From Seinonella peptonophila (GTDB lineage Bacteria > Bacillota > Bacilli > Thermoactinomycetales > Thermoactinomycetaceae), in contig NZ_FQVL01000005.1 in the NCBI RefSeq assembly GCF_900129355.1, forward strand, positions 1-64,000: DNA of 64,000 bases, in the 5' to 3' direction. Positions 17,132 through 24,775 of this stretch are shown piece by piece. The notes below the pieces were generated by a model. That model did not search any database, was not told the origin of the DNA, and saw nothing but the letters and a program-made list of their open reading frames with translations. The position numbers were made by a program, and so were the translations under genes. Within the stretch, counting starts at the first letter, position 1. Each line of letters begins with the position of its first letter.

Positions 17132-18763
17132 CTACTTTTTCCAATCAAGATAGGTCTCCTTTAACACATAAGAAGAACCCGTTGATATCCAATAAATTCC
17201 TTTTACAAAAGGCTTCTTAATCCCTAGCCGAGACCGGTAGTATAAAGGGACAATCGCCGCATCTTGAATCAAAATCTTCTCTGCTTTCATCAAGTCAGCT
17301 AATCGTTCCTGATCATTTGGATTGGTCATCGACTTACGTACCAATTGGTCATACGTAGGATTACTCCACTTTCCTCTGTTATAGCTACCTCCGCTCAAAA
17401 ATAAATCGCTAAAGGTCATTGGATCGTTATAATCAGCATTCCAACCAGAAATAAGTAAATCAAATTGTTGTCTTTTTCCACGCTGTAAACGCTGCTTAAA
17501 TGGAATAGCAGTTACTTCAACCTGTAAACCTAGGTTTTTTCGCAACTGTTCTTTGATATATTCCATCTGTTTCTTTGAAGAATCCGCATCGTCCCCTACA
17601 ATCTCTAATCGATCTGGTTGTCTTTTTAAACCAAGTTCTTTTAGACCTGCTGCATAAAGCTGTTTTGCTTTTGCTGGATCATATAGGACTGTATCAGGAG
17701 ACAGCTCCCGAAATTTATGTTTCTCATCTCCTTTCATATGGGTAGGCATCAATCCCCCAGCAGGAACTGAATCATTTTTTAATACTCGTTTGGTTAACGA
17801 CCGCTTATCAATGCCATAATTGATCGATTTGCGAATATTTAGATTTTTAAAAAAAGCCTTTGTCTGATTCATCTCGATATACCAACTCGCCATTTCCTTA
17901 ATCACTGTTCGATCTGATTTCCCTTCAAATATAGCGGCAAATTCGGGGTTGATCTCAGTAAAGTCAAGTCGATTTGCACTATATAGATTTACCGTTGAGG
18001 CAACATCTTTTATAATCTTGCCTTCAACACGATCCAATCTTACCTTCCTCTGATCCCAATAAAAAGAGTTTTTCTTTAAGGTAAAGCTTGCTTCATGTTC
18101 CCAATTGCTTAATGTAAAGGGACCATTAAAGATTAATCGGTTTGCCTCTAATGCATACTCTGATCCATACTGATTCACAATATCTTCCCGTTGTGGCATG
18201 AATGTCGTAAAGCTACATAATTCCATAAAATAAGGTGTCGGAAATTTAAGTTTTACTTGAAGATGTGAATCATCTAATGCTTTTACGCCCACCTGACTAG
18301 CGGAAACTTTCCCTGCGTTATACTCCTCAGCGTTTTGAATTGGGAATAGAATAAATGCGTATTCTGACTTGGTCTTGGCATTTAAAGTACGTAGCCAGGA
18401 AAATACAAAATCTTGTGCTCGAACCGGCTTGCCATCACTCCATCTCGCATTGCGAAGTGTAAATGTATAGGTTCGTTTATCTTTACTTACTTGGGGAAGC
18501 TGGGCTGCAATAGCAGGTTGAGGTCGACCATTGCGATCTTGACGCAGTAGCCCTTCCATCGTATTATTCAGAATGCGTGATGAAACTTCATCAGTCGACT
18601 TCGAGACATCCAGATTCGGAGGCTCAGCACTTTCGGCTAATACAAAGGTACGATTATCTCCTCCTGCGGGTTTGATCGCATTCCCTTCAAACCCGCATGA
18701 TGCCAGCAACAACGCACAAATCAGTACAAAAGCAAGAACGGATAACAAACGTTTTTTGTTCAT
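17132..18763 (-). CDS. oppA: Oligopeptide-binding lipoprotein, OppA type
   Basis: 543 residues, family SBP_bac_5. An N-terminal signal peptide ends in the lipobox LLAS-C, so the mature protein is anchored to the outer face of the membrane by a lipid on that Cys. Sequence such as TRNARWSDGKPVRAQDFVFSW-type segment (NARWSDGKPVRAQDFVFSWL) and YNDPMTFSDLF match solute-binding proteins for peptides. First gene of the operon, with AGGAGGATTTTG before the ATG. Probable role: capture of extracellular peptides for nutrition or signalling. Confidence 0.92.
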   Translation of the reverse strand: MNKKRLLSVLAFVLICALLLASCGFEGNAIKPAGGDNRTFVLAESAEPPNLDVSKSTDEVSSRILNNTMEGLLRQDRNGRPQPAIAAQLPQVSKDKRTYTFTLRNARWSDGKPVRAQDFVFSWLRTLNAKTKSEYAFILFPIQNAEEYNAGKVSASQVGVKALDDSHLQVKLKFPTPYFMELCSFTTFMPQREDIVNQYGSEYALEANRLIFNGPFTLSNWEHEASFTLKKNSFYWDQRKVRLDRVEGKIIKDVASTVNLYSANRLDFTEINPEFAAIFEGKSDRTVIKEMASWYIEMNQTKAFFKNLNIRKSINYGIDKRSLTKRVLKNDSVPAGGLMPTHMKGDEKHKFRELSPDTVLYDPAKAKQLYAAGLKELGLKRQPDRLEIVGDDADSSKKQMEYIKEQLRKNLGLQVEVTAIPFKQRLQRGKRQQFDLLISGWNADYNDPMTFSDLFLSGGSYNRGKWSNPTYDQLVRKSMTNPNDQERLADLMKAEKILIQDAAIVPLYYRSRLGIKKPFVKGIYWISTGSSYVLKETYLDWKK

Positions 18764-18832
18764 CGATTCAAAATCCTCCTACAAGGGAATATAATATTTA
18801 TAATATTATGATAAATATAGCGATACAGGGCT

Positions 18833-18849
18833 GTAACCTATACTGTTAC
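18833..18849. promoter_or_regulatory. Dyad upstream of the opp operon
   Basis: GTAAC-ctatact-GTTAC in the AT-rich leader, about 70 bases upstream of oppA. It could be a regulator site; no obvious -35/-10 pair was found, only TATAAT-like AT-rich runs. Weak evidence. Confidence 0.25.
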
Positions 18850-18958
18850 TAATATAATATTATATTACAAAATTTGGAAAACAACTATACCTAGATCGAT
18901 TCAGTTTTCAAAAAGAAAGACATCATAAGTGACAGCTACTATGTACGCAGACAGAGAG

Positions 18959-19747
18959 TTAGTCTACCTTTTGATGTCGCATTGTCTCAATCATTGCCAG
19001 TAACGTTTTATATTCCTCATCGCTCAGCTCTTCTATTTCTTCCAATTTTTTCTCAATCAGCTCGATAAGATCCCGACGAACTCGATCTTCACCAGTAATC
19101 TCCTGAGGGATTTTGAGGTACTCCATGAAATGTGTTGCAATACTTGCTGTCACAGACCCAATTAAGCCAATCCCCGTAAACATGAGTACGACAGCAATCA
19201 TACGTCCACCGAGTGTGACTGGGGAGATATCACCATAGCCAACAGTAGTAGTCGTTACAATTGCCCACCAAATAGCATCTAGAAATGAATGAATATTCTT
19301 GCTCATAGGAGCCTCAATCAAATACACACCTGTAGCTCCCCATAATACAACCAAACTAACAATCACAAAAGAATAACGAAGTTCTTTGCGGCGAAAAAAG
19401 GCACTTAAAATCTTCGACATCCGTACTAACTGAATAAACCGTAAAATGCGGAAAAAACGAAAATGAGAATCGAGGGGAAGCATCGCAATGAGTTCAAACC
19501 AGTTTTTCATTACAAACTTACGCTTCTCCGCTGCATAGATGTAACGAACTAGATATTCCAACCCAAATAAGAAAATTAAGCCCCAATCTAGCCATAACAT
19601 CTCTTGAGGGGTCAAAATATCAGGAATTGCACCAGAGGAATTTTGGATAAGTAAAATACTATAGCTTAGGACAAGAAAGATAACAAAAATTTCATAAAAT
19701 AAGACCAGTCGTCGTTGAGTTAGTTGTTTCAACAATTTTCCATTCAT
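18959..19747 (-). CDS. Voltage-gated-like potassium channel
   Basis: 262 residues. Six helices are predicted. A basic helix FRFFRILRFIQLVRMSK resembles an S4 voltage sensor, followed by a pore with the K+ selectivity filter TTTTVGYGDISPV and the inner helix MIAVVLMFTGIGLIGSVTAS. A 55-residue charged C-terminal tail (RVRRDLIELIEKKLEEIEEL) may form a coiled coil that assembles the tetramer. No RCK domain. Role: potassium conductance across the cytoplasmic membrane. AGGAAGAAAAAG is before the ATG. Confidence 0.88.
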   Translation of the reverse strand: MNGKLLKQLTQRRLVLFYEIFVIFLVLSYSILLIQNSSGAIPDILTPQEMLWLDWGLIFLFGLEYLVRYIYAAEKRKFVMKNWFELIAMLPLDSHFRFFRILRFIQLVRMSKILSAFFRRKELRYSFVIVSLVVLWGATGVYLIEAPMSKNIHSFLDAIWWAIVTTTTVGYGDISPVTLGGRMIAVVLMFTGIGLIGSVTASIATHFMEYLKIPQEITGEDRVRRDLIELIEKKLEEIEELSDEEYKTLLAMIETMRHQKVD

Positions 19748-19826
19748 ATCTTTTTCTTCCTATCTCGCATGTTTCAAACCATTATAAATCATAGAATCGG
19801 GTTGTTTAATTGGAAAAAAATACATG

Positions 19827-19850
19827 AAAAAACCCATGTATCTGCATGGG
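19827..19850 (-). terminator. Terminator after the lipoprotein gene
   Basis: On the minus strand, CCCATG-cagata-CATGGG is followed by TTTTTT, immediately past the stop codon at 19861. Confidence 0.8.
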
Positions 19851-19860
19851 CTTATCACTT

Positions 19861-20250
19861 TTATTTATTTTCACTTGTTAAATCGACGACCACATGACTT
19901 GCTTTTGCTTCGAGCGGAAAAGAGTCTTTTGTGATTCCCGTAAACCATACATCTACTGTTTTCCCTTGATTGATATCAGTCTTTTTCCCTTCTTGATAGC
20001 CAGCTTTCTGTTTTATGTAATACTTGGTATCTGAACCTAATTCGATATCAGCCTTCGCGCTCACTGTCTGTTCATTTGGATCTTCTTCAACAAAAATGCG
20101 ATCCCCTTCAATCTTGGTAACGGTTCCACGAATGTTCGATTGTTCAACAGGAGGCTGTACTTGATCAGCGGTACTCGTACAAGCAGTTAAACTAAAAAGG
20201 AGTAAGCACGCACAAAGTTGAAATAGGATGATTTTTTTCTTTATAAACAT
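19861..20250 (-). CDS. Small lipoprotein, DUF3221/YobA-like
   Basis: 129 residues with an N-terminal signal peptide ending in the lipobox LTAC, so it is probably lipid-anchored outside the membrane. The remainder is beta-rich (NIRGTVTKIEGDRIFVEED, TKYYIKQ), resembling the DUF3221 family of secreted proteins. The frame is open eight codons further upstream, but the ATG at 20250 starts the signal peptide and follows AAAGGAG by 13 bases. Function unknown. It stands alone. Confidence 0.7.
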   Translation of the reverse strand: MFIKKKIILFQLCACLLLFSLTACTSTADQVQPPVEQSNIRGTVTKIEGDRIFVEEDPNEQTVSAKADIELGSDTKYYIKQKAGYQEGKKTDINQGKTVDVWFTGITKDSFPLEAKASHVVVDLTSENK

Positions 20251-20274
20251 GTTACACTTCGGTCTCCTTTGCAT

Positions 20275-20505
20275 CTATTCGTATTCTAAATATTACCAAT
20301 CAAATATAAGATTGTCAACTCGAATTTCAGTTTACGAACAAATATCCCCCTTTGTTTCGACAATATTGCTGAAAGAATACCCGCTCAATCTCCTCTTACA
20401 GCCATATTGTGGGCAATGGCATCATCCAAGGATGAGGATTCATCAAAATGATCAACCATCATTCAGAGCGAAATTTTTCTACACAATGCTCATTCCTCAG
20501 TACAA
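20275..20505. other. Intergenic region, nothing recognised
   Basis: The 230 bases between the lipoprotein and the kinase-like gene hold no supported gene; a frame at 20228-20512 lacks a ribosome binding site and overlaps the lipoprotein start. Confidence 0.5.
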
Positions 20506-21708
20506 CTACTGATCATACATTTGCTTAATAAACTGTAACAAGGAGTGAACTTTCCATTCCAACGGTTCAACACGAGTCTTACTCATCCGATATATCTTAC
20601 TCAAATGAACGATGATCTTTAATGTCATTTGATAAAGTTGTATCCACTTCTTTGATTGGTTATTTAGCCCATACCAATAAGGATAAGAAGGGTCACTAGG
20701 AGGATAGTTGGAATCATTTTTTGCAAAAAGAAAATGGTTTCCAAGCCATTCCATCGCTTTCTCCTTTTGCAGTACAGGTTGGAAATTTTCCGTCAGAGGA
20801 AGATCATCTAAAATCATGATCAGACCTAGCTCCGCTTCTCTAACAAAGTTCCGTCGAAAAGCTTGTGCTGTCTCACCAACACTTAAATCAATTTTGTGTA
20901 TTTCATTATCATCTAAGCCGATGTCACCCAAAGCATAGATATCATGATCCCAACGGAATTGAGGGAACATCAACTGTTCTGATCGATCGATCAATTGTTG
21001 CAGAGCAGTATAATGAAAGACCGTTTGCATGGTAATACCAACAGGGCCTGGCCAAGTGTAAATCTTTACTTTTCGATTTTCGATCCCAACGTAAACTTTA
21101 TCATTACTGATCAAGTTATACCCAGCAGCTAGCAGCCCAAGCATCATCGTGGTCTTTCCTGCACCCTTATCTCCGCATAATAAAATGGCTTTTCCATCCT
21201 TTTCAACGGCTGCCGCATGCAGCAGAAAGAAACCTTTCCGTTCCATATAACGAGTCATCAACTCTCGAACCATTCGCGCCGGTTCATAGATAAAGCCTTG
21301 GGATTTTGGAGAGGCAACTAAGAATATCTGTTGGAAATTTTGATCACAGATTAAGAAAAGCATCTTTTTTCTATCATATAAAATGGAACCATCGGAACCA
21401 TTTACAAATTCAATATCTTCTTCAAACGATTGATCTAACTGTTGTGGTAGATATTCCTGCAAGTAATGATTCATTTGTATAAAAAGCTCATGCTCTATCC
21501 ATGTAGCGACAGAAAAATGAGGGCGAACCGATTGAGGAAGTTCAACTGATTGATAATGAGGACGAAAATATTTTTTTGACCAATCAAGAACTTCCTGTCG
21601 ATTCGAATATAAGCGACCCACAATTCCTTTGAACATATACGCCACATGGTATGGATAAGTTATCTCAAATAATCGAAACGTTTTCACCAATTGCTGATAC
21701 GACATCAT
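20506..21708 (-). CDS. HPr kinase-like P-loop protein
   Basis: 400 residues. The central part has LHAAAVEKDGKAILLCGDK then GAGKTTMMLGL, where GDKGAGKT is the Walker A loop and the leading LHAAAV segment is the pattern of the HPr-kinase/PEP-carboxykinase fold; LISNDKVYV follows, with the Asp typical of the family's second metal site. The flanking N- and C-terminal thirds are not recognised. HPrK relatives phosphorylate Ser on protein substrates; some act on peptides in natural-product clusters. It is the third gene after a Cys-rich peptide and a DUF2085 protein. GGTAGGG is before the start. Confidence 0.72.
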   Translation of the reverse strand: MMSYQQLVKTFRLFEITYPYHVAYMFKGIVGRLYSNRQEVLDWSKKYFRPHYQSVELPQSVRPHFSVATWIEHELFIQMNHYLQEYLPQQLDQSFEEDIEFVNGSDGSILYDRKKMLFLICDQNFQQIFLVASPKSQGFIYEPARMVRELMTRYMERKGFFLLHAAAVEKDGKAILLCGDKGAGKTTMMLGLLAAGYNLISNDKVYVGIENRKVKIYTWPGPVGITMQTVFHYTALQQLIDRSEQLMFPQFRWDHDIYALGDIGLDDNEIHKIDLSVGETAQAFRRNFVREAELGLIMILDDLPLTENFQPVLQKEKAMEWLGNHFLFAKNDSNYPPSDPSYPYWYGLNNQSKKWIQLYQMTLKIIVHLSKIYRMSKTRVEPLEWKVHSLLQFIKQMYDQ

Positions 21709-21739
21709 TGATGTATCCCTACCTTATGTGCATCATCTT

Positions 21740-22102
21740 CTATTTCATTGCAAACAAATGAACAAGCCAAGTTGAATAGAAGACGACAAAAACGGATAAG
21801 CCAAAACCGCTAATCAGTCCAGTAAAAAGACGTAATCCATTTGTGCTTTCTCTCCAACCAAACTTTTGTGTAAAACCATCGATTAGCATCGGAACTTGCG
21901 CCCCAACGCCAATCCACCATGGAATTACAAATGGTAATATGAATAAAACGGGAACAAAGAAAAATCCCAGTAACATACTCATACACCTTGCACAAATGGG
22001 CAAAGGCTTACCATTCACATGAAAACAGCGATCAGGGCGACGATGACATGGCACAATATCAATCATTCGTTTGAGATAAGTCAACGCCCATGAGCCTAAC
22101 AA
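21740..22102 (-). CDS. DUF2085 membrane protein
   Basis: 120 residues with the DUF2085 signature: PCHRRPDRCFHVNGKPLPIC then ARCMS, followed by two helices, a LIDGFTQ motif and a last helix. The conserved Cys/His residues may bind metal. I take the TTG at 22102, inside the last codons of the upstream gene, as the start, with GGTGG upstream; an internal ATG at 22066 is possible. This overlap suggests coupled translation. Function of the family is unknown. Confidence 0.7.
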   Translation of the reverse strand: MLGSWALTYLKRMIDIVPCHRRPDRCFHVNGKPLPICARCMSMLLGFFFVPVLFILPFVIPWWIGVGAQVPMLIDGFTQKFGWRESTNGLRLFTGLISGFGLSVFVVFYSTWLVHLFAMK

Positions 22103-22341
22103 TCACATCCACCACAATCACAATCAACACAATCACAGTTATCAAAACAATCGAGCCCATCACATACCTTTTTACCAATCTTTCCTTTCTTTTTTAGCTT
22201 ACTATAGCCTAGTTTTGAAAAGAGAGATAATGAAACTCCACCGACTAATGTCGAGAGCCCAGCTACCCAGCTATTGTTAAATAGGAGTTGAGCAGATGAA
22301 ACATACAACGTTAAATTTGCTGTGACTAATAGAAAAAACAT
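22096..22341 (-). CDS. Small membrane protein with Cys/Asp-rich tail
   Basis: 81 residues when started at the ATG at 22341, which has TATGGAGGATCATT directly upstream. A longer frame beginning at 22425 has no ribosome binding site and is rejected. Two hydrophobic segments (about 1-15 and 22-42) are followed by a basic stretch (SKLKKKGKIGKK) and a tail, CDGLDCFDNC then DCVDCDCGGCDC, with eight Cys and six Asp in 22 residues. The tail could bind metal or form disulfides. First gene of a three-gene operon with DUF2085 and an HPrK-like protein. Function unknown. Confidence 0.72.
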   Translation of the reverse strand: MFFLLVTANLTLYVSSAQLLFNNSWVAGLSTLVGGVSLSLFSKLGYSKLKKKGKIGKKVCDGLDCFDNCDCVDCDCGGCDC

Positions 22342-22466
22342 AATGATCCTCCATAAAATAGCATTATTCCTGTTTCTATTTACTATTTTAATAATCCTAT
22401 CAAGAATTGAAAAGCGAAAGTTCATAAAGGAGCTGAATATTCTATAGTGAAAGGAGTGACTTCACC

Positions 22467-23390
22467 ATGATGGTACCCACACTCCCATCTGATGCTGTGC
22501 TTGGGATTATTGCCCCAGCCAGCCCTGTTTCCCCTATTAAAAGGGATATTGCACTAGAACGTTTTTTACAATATGGTTTTTCCATTCAATTAGGAAAAAG
22601 TGTTTCAGCGCAATATGGATATCTTTCTGGAGATGATGAATTGCGTGCTAGCGACTTGGAAGAGATGTTTTTACGCGATGATATTGATGCAATTTTTTGC
22701 CTGCGCGGTGGATATGGCACCATGCGCTTACTTGAGCATATCAACTATCAAATCATCGCCCAACACCCCAAACCATTTGTTGGTTATAGCGATATTACAG
22801 CGCTCCACATAGCGATCCACCAAAGAACAGGCATGGTCACTTTTCATGGACCGATGGTCAGTGAGACAAGGAAAAAAGAAAGTGAATCGAGCTTTTTGGA
22901 GCTTTTCCGAATATTACAAGGTCATAACCCGCTTCCCTGTTATCAATCAATTGATCATTTTCTATGTCTAACACCTGGCTGTGCAGAAGGGAAACTGATT
23001 GGGGGGAATTTAAGTTTAATCTGTTCTACATTAGGGACACCTTTTGAGATCGAAACAACTGGCTCAATTCTGTTACTGGAAGATGTAGACGAGGCTCCAT
23101 ATTGTATTGATCGTATGCTGACACAACTCTTACTGGCAAATAAACTTCAGCAAGCAGCAGGAATCATCTTTACTTCATGTCACAAATGTAATCCACCCAT
23201 CAATCATCCTTCTTTTTCTTTAGAACAAGTGCTATTGGATCGATTATCCTCTATATCTGTTCCTGCATTTTATGGACTGCCCATTGGACACCGCCTGCCG
23301 AATTTACCCATTCCACTAGGCTGCCGTGCTATAATCGATGCTTCGAACGGTAGCGTACAAATGATTGAACCATCGGTTTATCCTCATTAA
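22467..23390 (+). CDS. S66 family LD-carboxypeptidase
   Basis: 307 residues of the MccF/LdcA family. FCLRGGYGTMRLL and GYSDITALHIAI contain the nucleophile Ser region (GYSDIT), LLEDVDEAPYCIDRMLTQL contains the catalytic Glu, and GLPIGHRLPN the catalytic His of the Ser-His-Glu triad. LdcA removes the terminal D-Ala from murein tetrapeptide during recycling; MccF relatives cleave microcin C. I cannot separate the two from sequence alone. GAAAGGAG precedes the ATG. Divergent from the Cys-rich operon. Confidence 0.85.
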   Translation: MMVPTLPSDAVLGIIAPASPVSPIKRDIALERFLQYGFSIQLGKSVSAQYGYLSGDDELRASDLEEMFLRDDIDAIFCLRGGYGTMRLLEHINYQIIAQHPKPFVGYSDITALHIAIHQRTGMVTFHGPMVSETRKKESESSFLELFRILQGHNPLPCYQSIDHFLCLTPGCAEGKLIGGNLSLICSTLGTPFEIETTGSILLLEDVDEAPYCIDRMLTQLLLANKLQQAAGIIFTSCHKCNPPINHPSFSLEQVLLDRLSSISVPAFYGLPIGHRLPNLPIPLGCRAIIDASNGSVQMIEPSVYPH

Positions 23391-23862
23391 TAAAAGAACA
23401 TATTTTTTCAAGAACGAACAACCTATCCAAATTTACTGGATCTTCTTTTTCTCATGGCTCGATCTCACCGTTCAAGATGATACAGGGCATTTTTTATAAA
23501 TCAGAGTGATTATTATCCATATAATGAACGTTGCGAATGGGTGTTTTGTTTCGACCCATCATCAGAAGCTACCTTTCAACCTTCTTCAAAATAAAAATGT
23601 ATTCAAATACAACTTTCTGTGCACATCCTAGTGAAACATATCATACAGACAGCTTTATAAAAAAGAATCATTACTATTTAAATTATACAACACGATTAAA
23701 ATTCATTTTGTTAATTTGTCGTTTAAATAATGGTAATATTTAGATATTTTTCTTTTCTTTTGGTTATCTCATTGCTATAATAGTAGATAAACGAAACCGA
23801 ATGTTAGAGGTAGATGATACCTCTGTTACATAGATACAAAACTGTAAGGGAAGGTGAGTCCA
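23391..23862. other. Intergenic region before the coiled-coil gene
   Basis: About 470 bases. Low-complexity AT-rich sequence; TATAAT-like sequence at 23776-23781 probably lies in the promoter of the downstream small gene. An open frame at 23531-23743 has no ribosome binding site and is rejected. Confidence 0.4.
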
Positions 23863-24078
23863 ATGCGTAAAGAACAAGACATCACCCTAGCTACACTTTT
23901 AGAAGCAATGCAAAATTTAAATGCTAAAATTGACCGGATGGAAAATCGACTAGTCGAACAAGTAGTAGAGGTTAAAGAAGATGTAACCACTGTAAAAGAA
24001 GAGATTGCCCAATTAAAGCAGCATAAGGATCAGTATTCAGTGAAAGAGATTCTATTTCGACAACCCGCTGAATCATAA
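23863..24078 (+). CDS. Small coiled-coil protein
   Basis: 71 residues starting at ATG with AAGGGAAGGTGAG upstream; the upstream MSP residues in the frame have no separate site. The sequence is heptad-like, for example ATLLEAMQNLNAKIDRME and VKEDVTTVKEEIAQLKQ, so a coiled coil is likely. It resembles in layout the 72-residue protein at 44230. No known domain. A strong terminator follows, so it is monocistronic. Function unknown. Confidence 0.62.
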   Translation: MRKEQDITLATLLEAMQNLNAKIDRMENRLVEQVVEVKEDVTTVKEEIAQLKQHKDQYSVKEILFRQPAES

Positions 24079-24110
24079 TCGAGCTTATGTCTAACATAGT
24101 TACTGAAGTC

Positions 24111-24149
24111 GCCCATTGTAGAAGCGAAAGCTCTACATAGGGCTTTTTT
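24111..24149 (+). terminator. Terminator after the small coiled-coil gene
   Basis: GCCCATTGTAGA pairs with TCTACATAGGGC, with loop AGCGAAAGC, followed by TTTTTTC. Correct polarity. Confidence 0.85.
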
Positions 24150-24316
24150 CTAATTATAGTCTTCGATTCGCTTCTCGCTAAATAACTGATAACCCTAAAT
24201 AGGTGGTTAATATTTTTATTCTCCTTTGGTAAAATAATTATACTAATCATTTTATATCAATCTATTTGTAATCACAAAATGATTGAATTTATCTGAGTAA
24301 AGGAGAGTGGACTTGT

Positions 24317-24730
24317 ATGAGAAAAGCCATTCAACCAAATGATGTTTCAACACATTCTTTTTCTTGGGGCGTTATCAAGTGGCTAGTCACACCGGATCAG
24401 ATTAAAGGAGCGAACATGACCTTTGGTGAAGTCATCTTACTTCCAGAACAAGGACATGAACGCCATAATCACCCAGAGTCAGAAGAAATTCTCTATGTCC
24501 TCTCCGGTGAAGGTGAGCAGATGGTAAATGATGAAGCATCTTTTCAAATTCAGGCTGGCGATGTCATACATATTCCTAAGGGTGTCTATCACTCTACATT
24601 TAATACGGGCTGGGAACCACTTCGGTTACTAGCAATCTATAATCCTGGCGGCTCTGAGAAAGAACTAGCAAGCATGCCTGACTTCCAAGAGATTCCAGCA
24701 GGTCAAGTCGCCACCTTTACAAGAAAGTAA
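24317..24730 (+). CDS. Cupin-domain protein
   Basis: 137 residues, a single cupin barrel: GHERHNHPESEEILYVLSGE contains the metal-binding His-x-His...Glu motif and VIHIPKGVYHSTFN the second His. Small cupins serve as isomerases, dioxygenases or sensors; nothing here decides which. AAAGGAG precedes the ATG. It stands alone between the coiled-coil gene and the dikinase, convergent with the latter. Confidence 0.82.
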   Translation: MRKAIQPNDVSTHSFSWGVIKWLVTPDQIKGANMTFGEVILLPEQGHERHNHPESEEILYVLSGEGEQMVNDEASFQIQAGDVIHIPKGVYHSTFNTGWEPLRLLAIYNPGGSEKELASMPDFQEIPAGQVATFTRK

Positions 24731-24775
24731 ATCATTCAGATCATATAACAGGCAGCCTGTAAGCGGGCTGCCATT

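Noticed and set aside
20506-22341. Considered a lasso- or other RiPP-peptide cluster
   Set aside because: No B or C maturation enzymes, protease or exporter nearby; the kinase-like gene alone is not enough.
23531-23743. 70-codon open frame
   Set aside because: No ribosome binding site and no protein-like signal; lies in AT-rich spacer.
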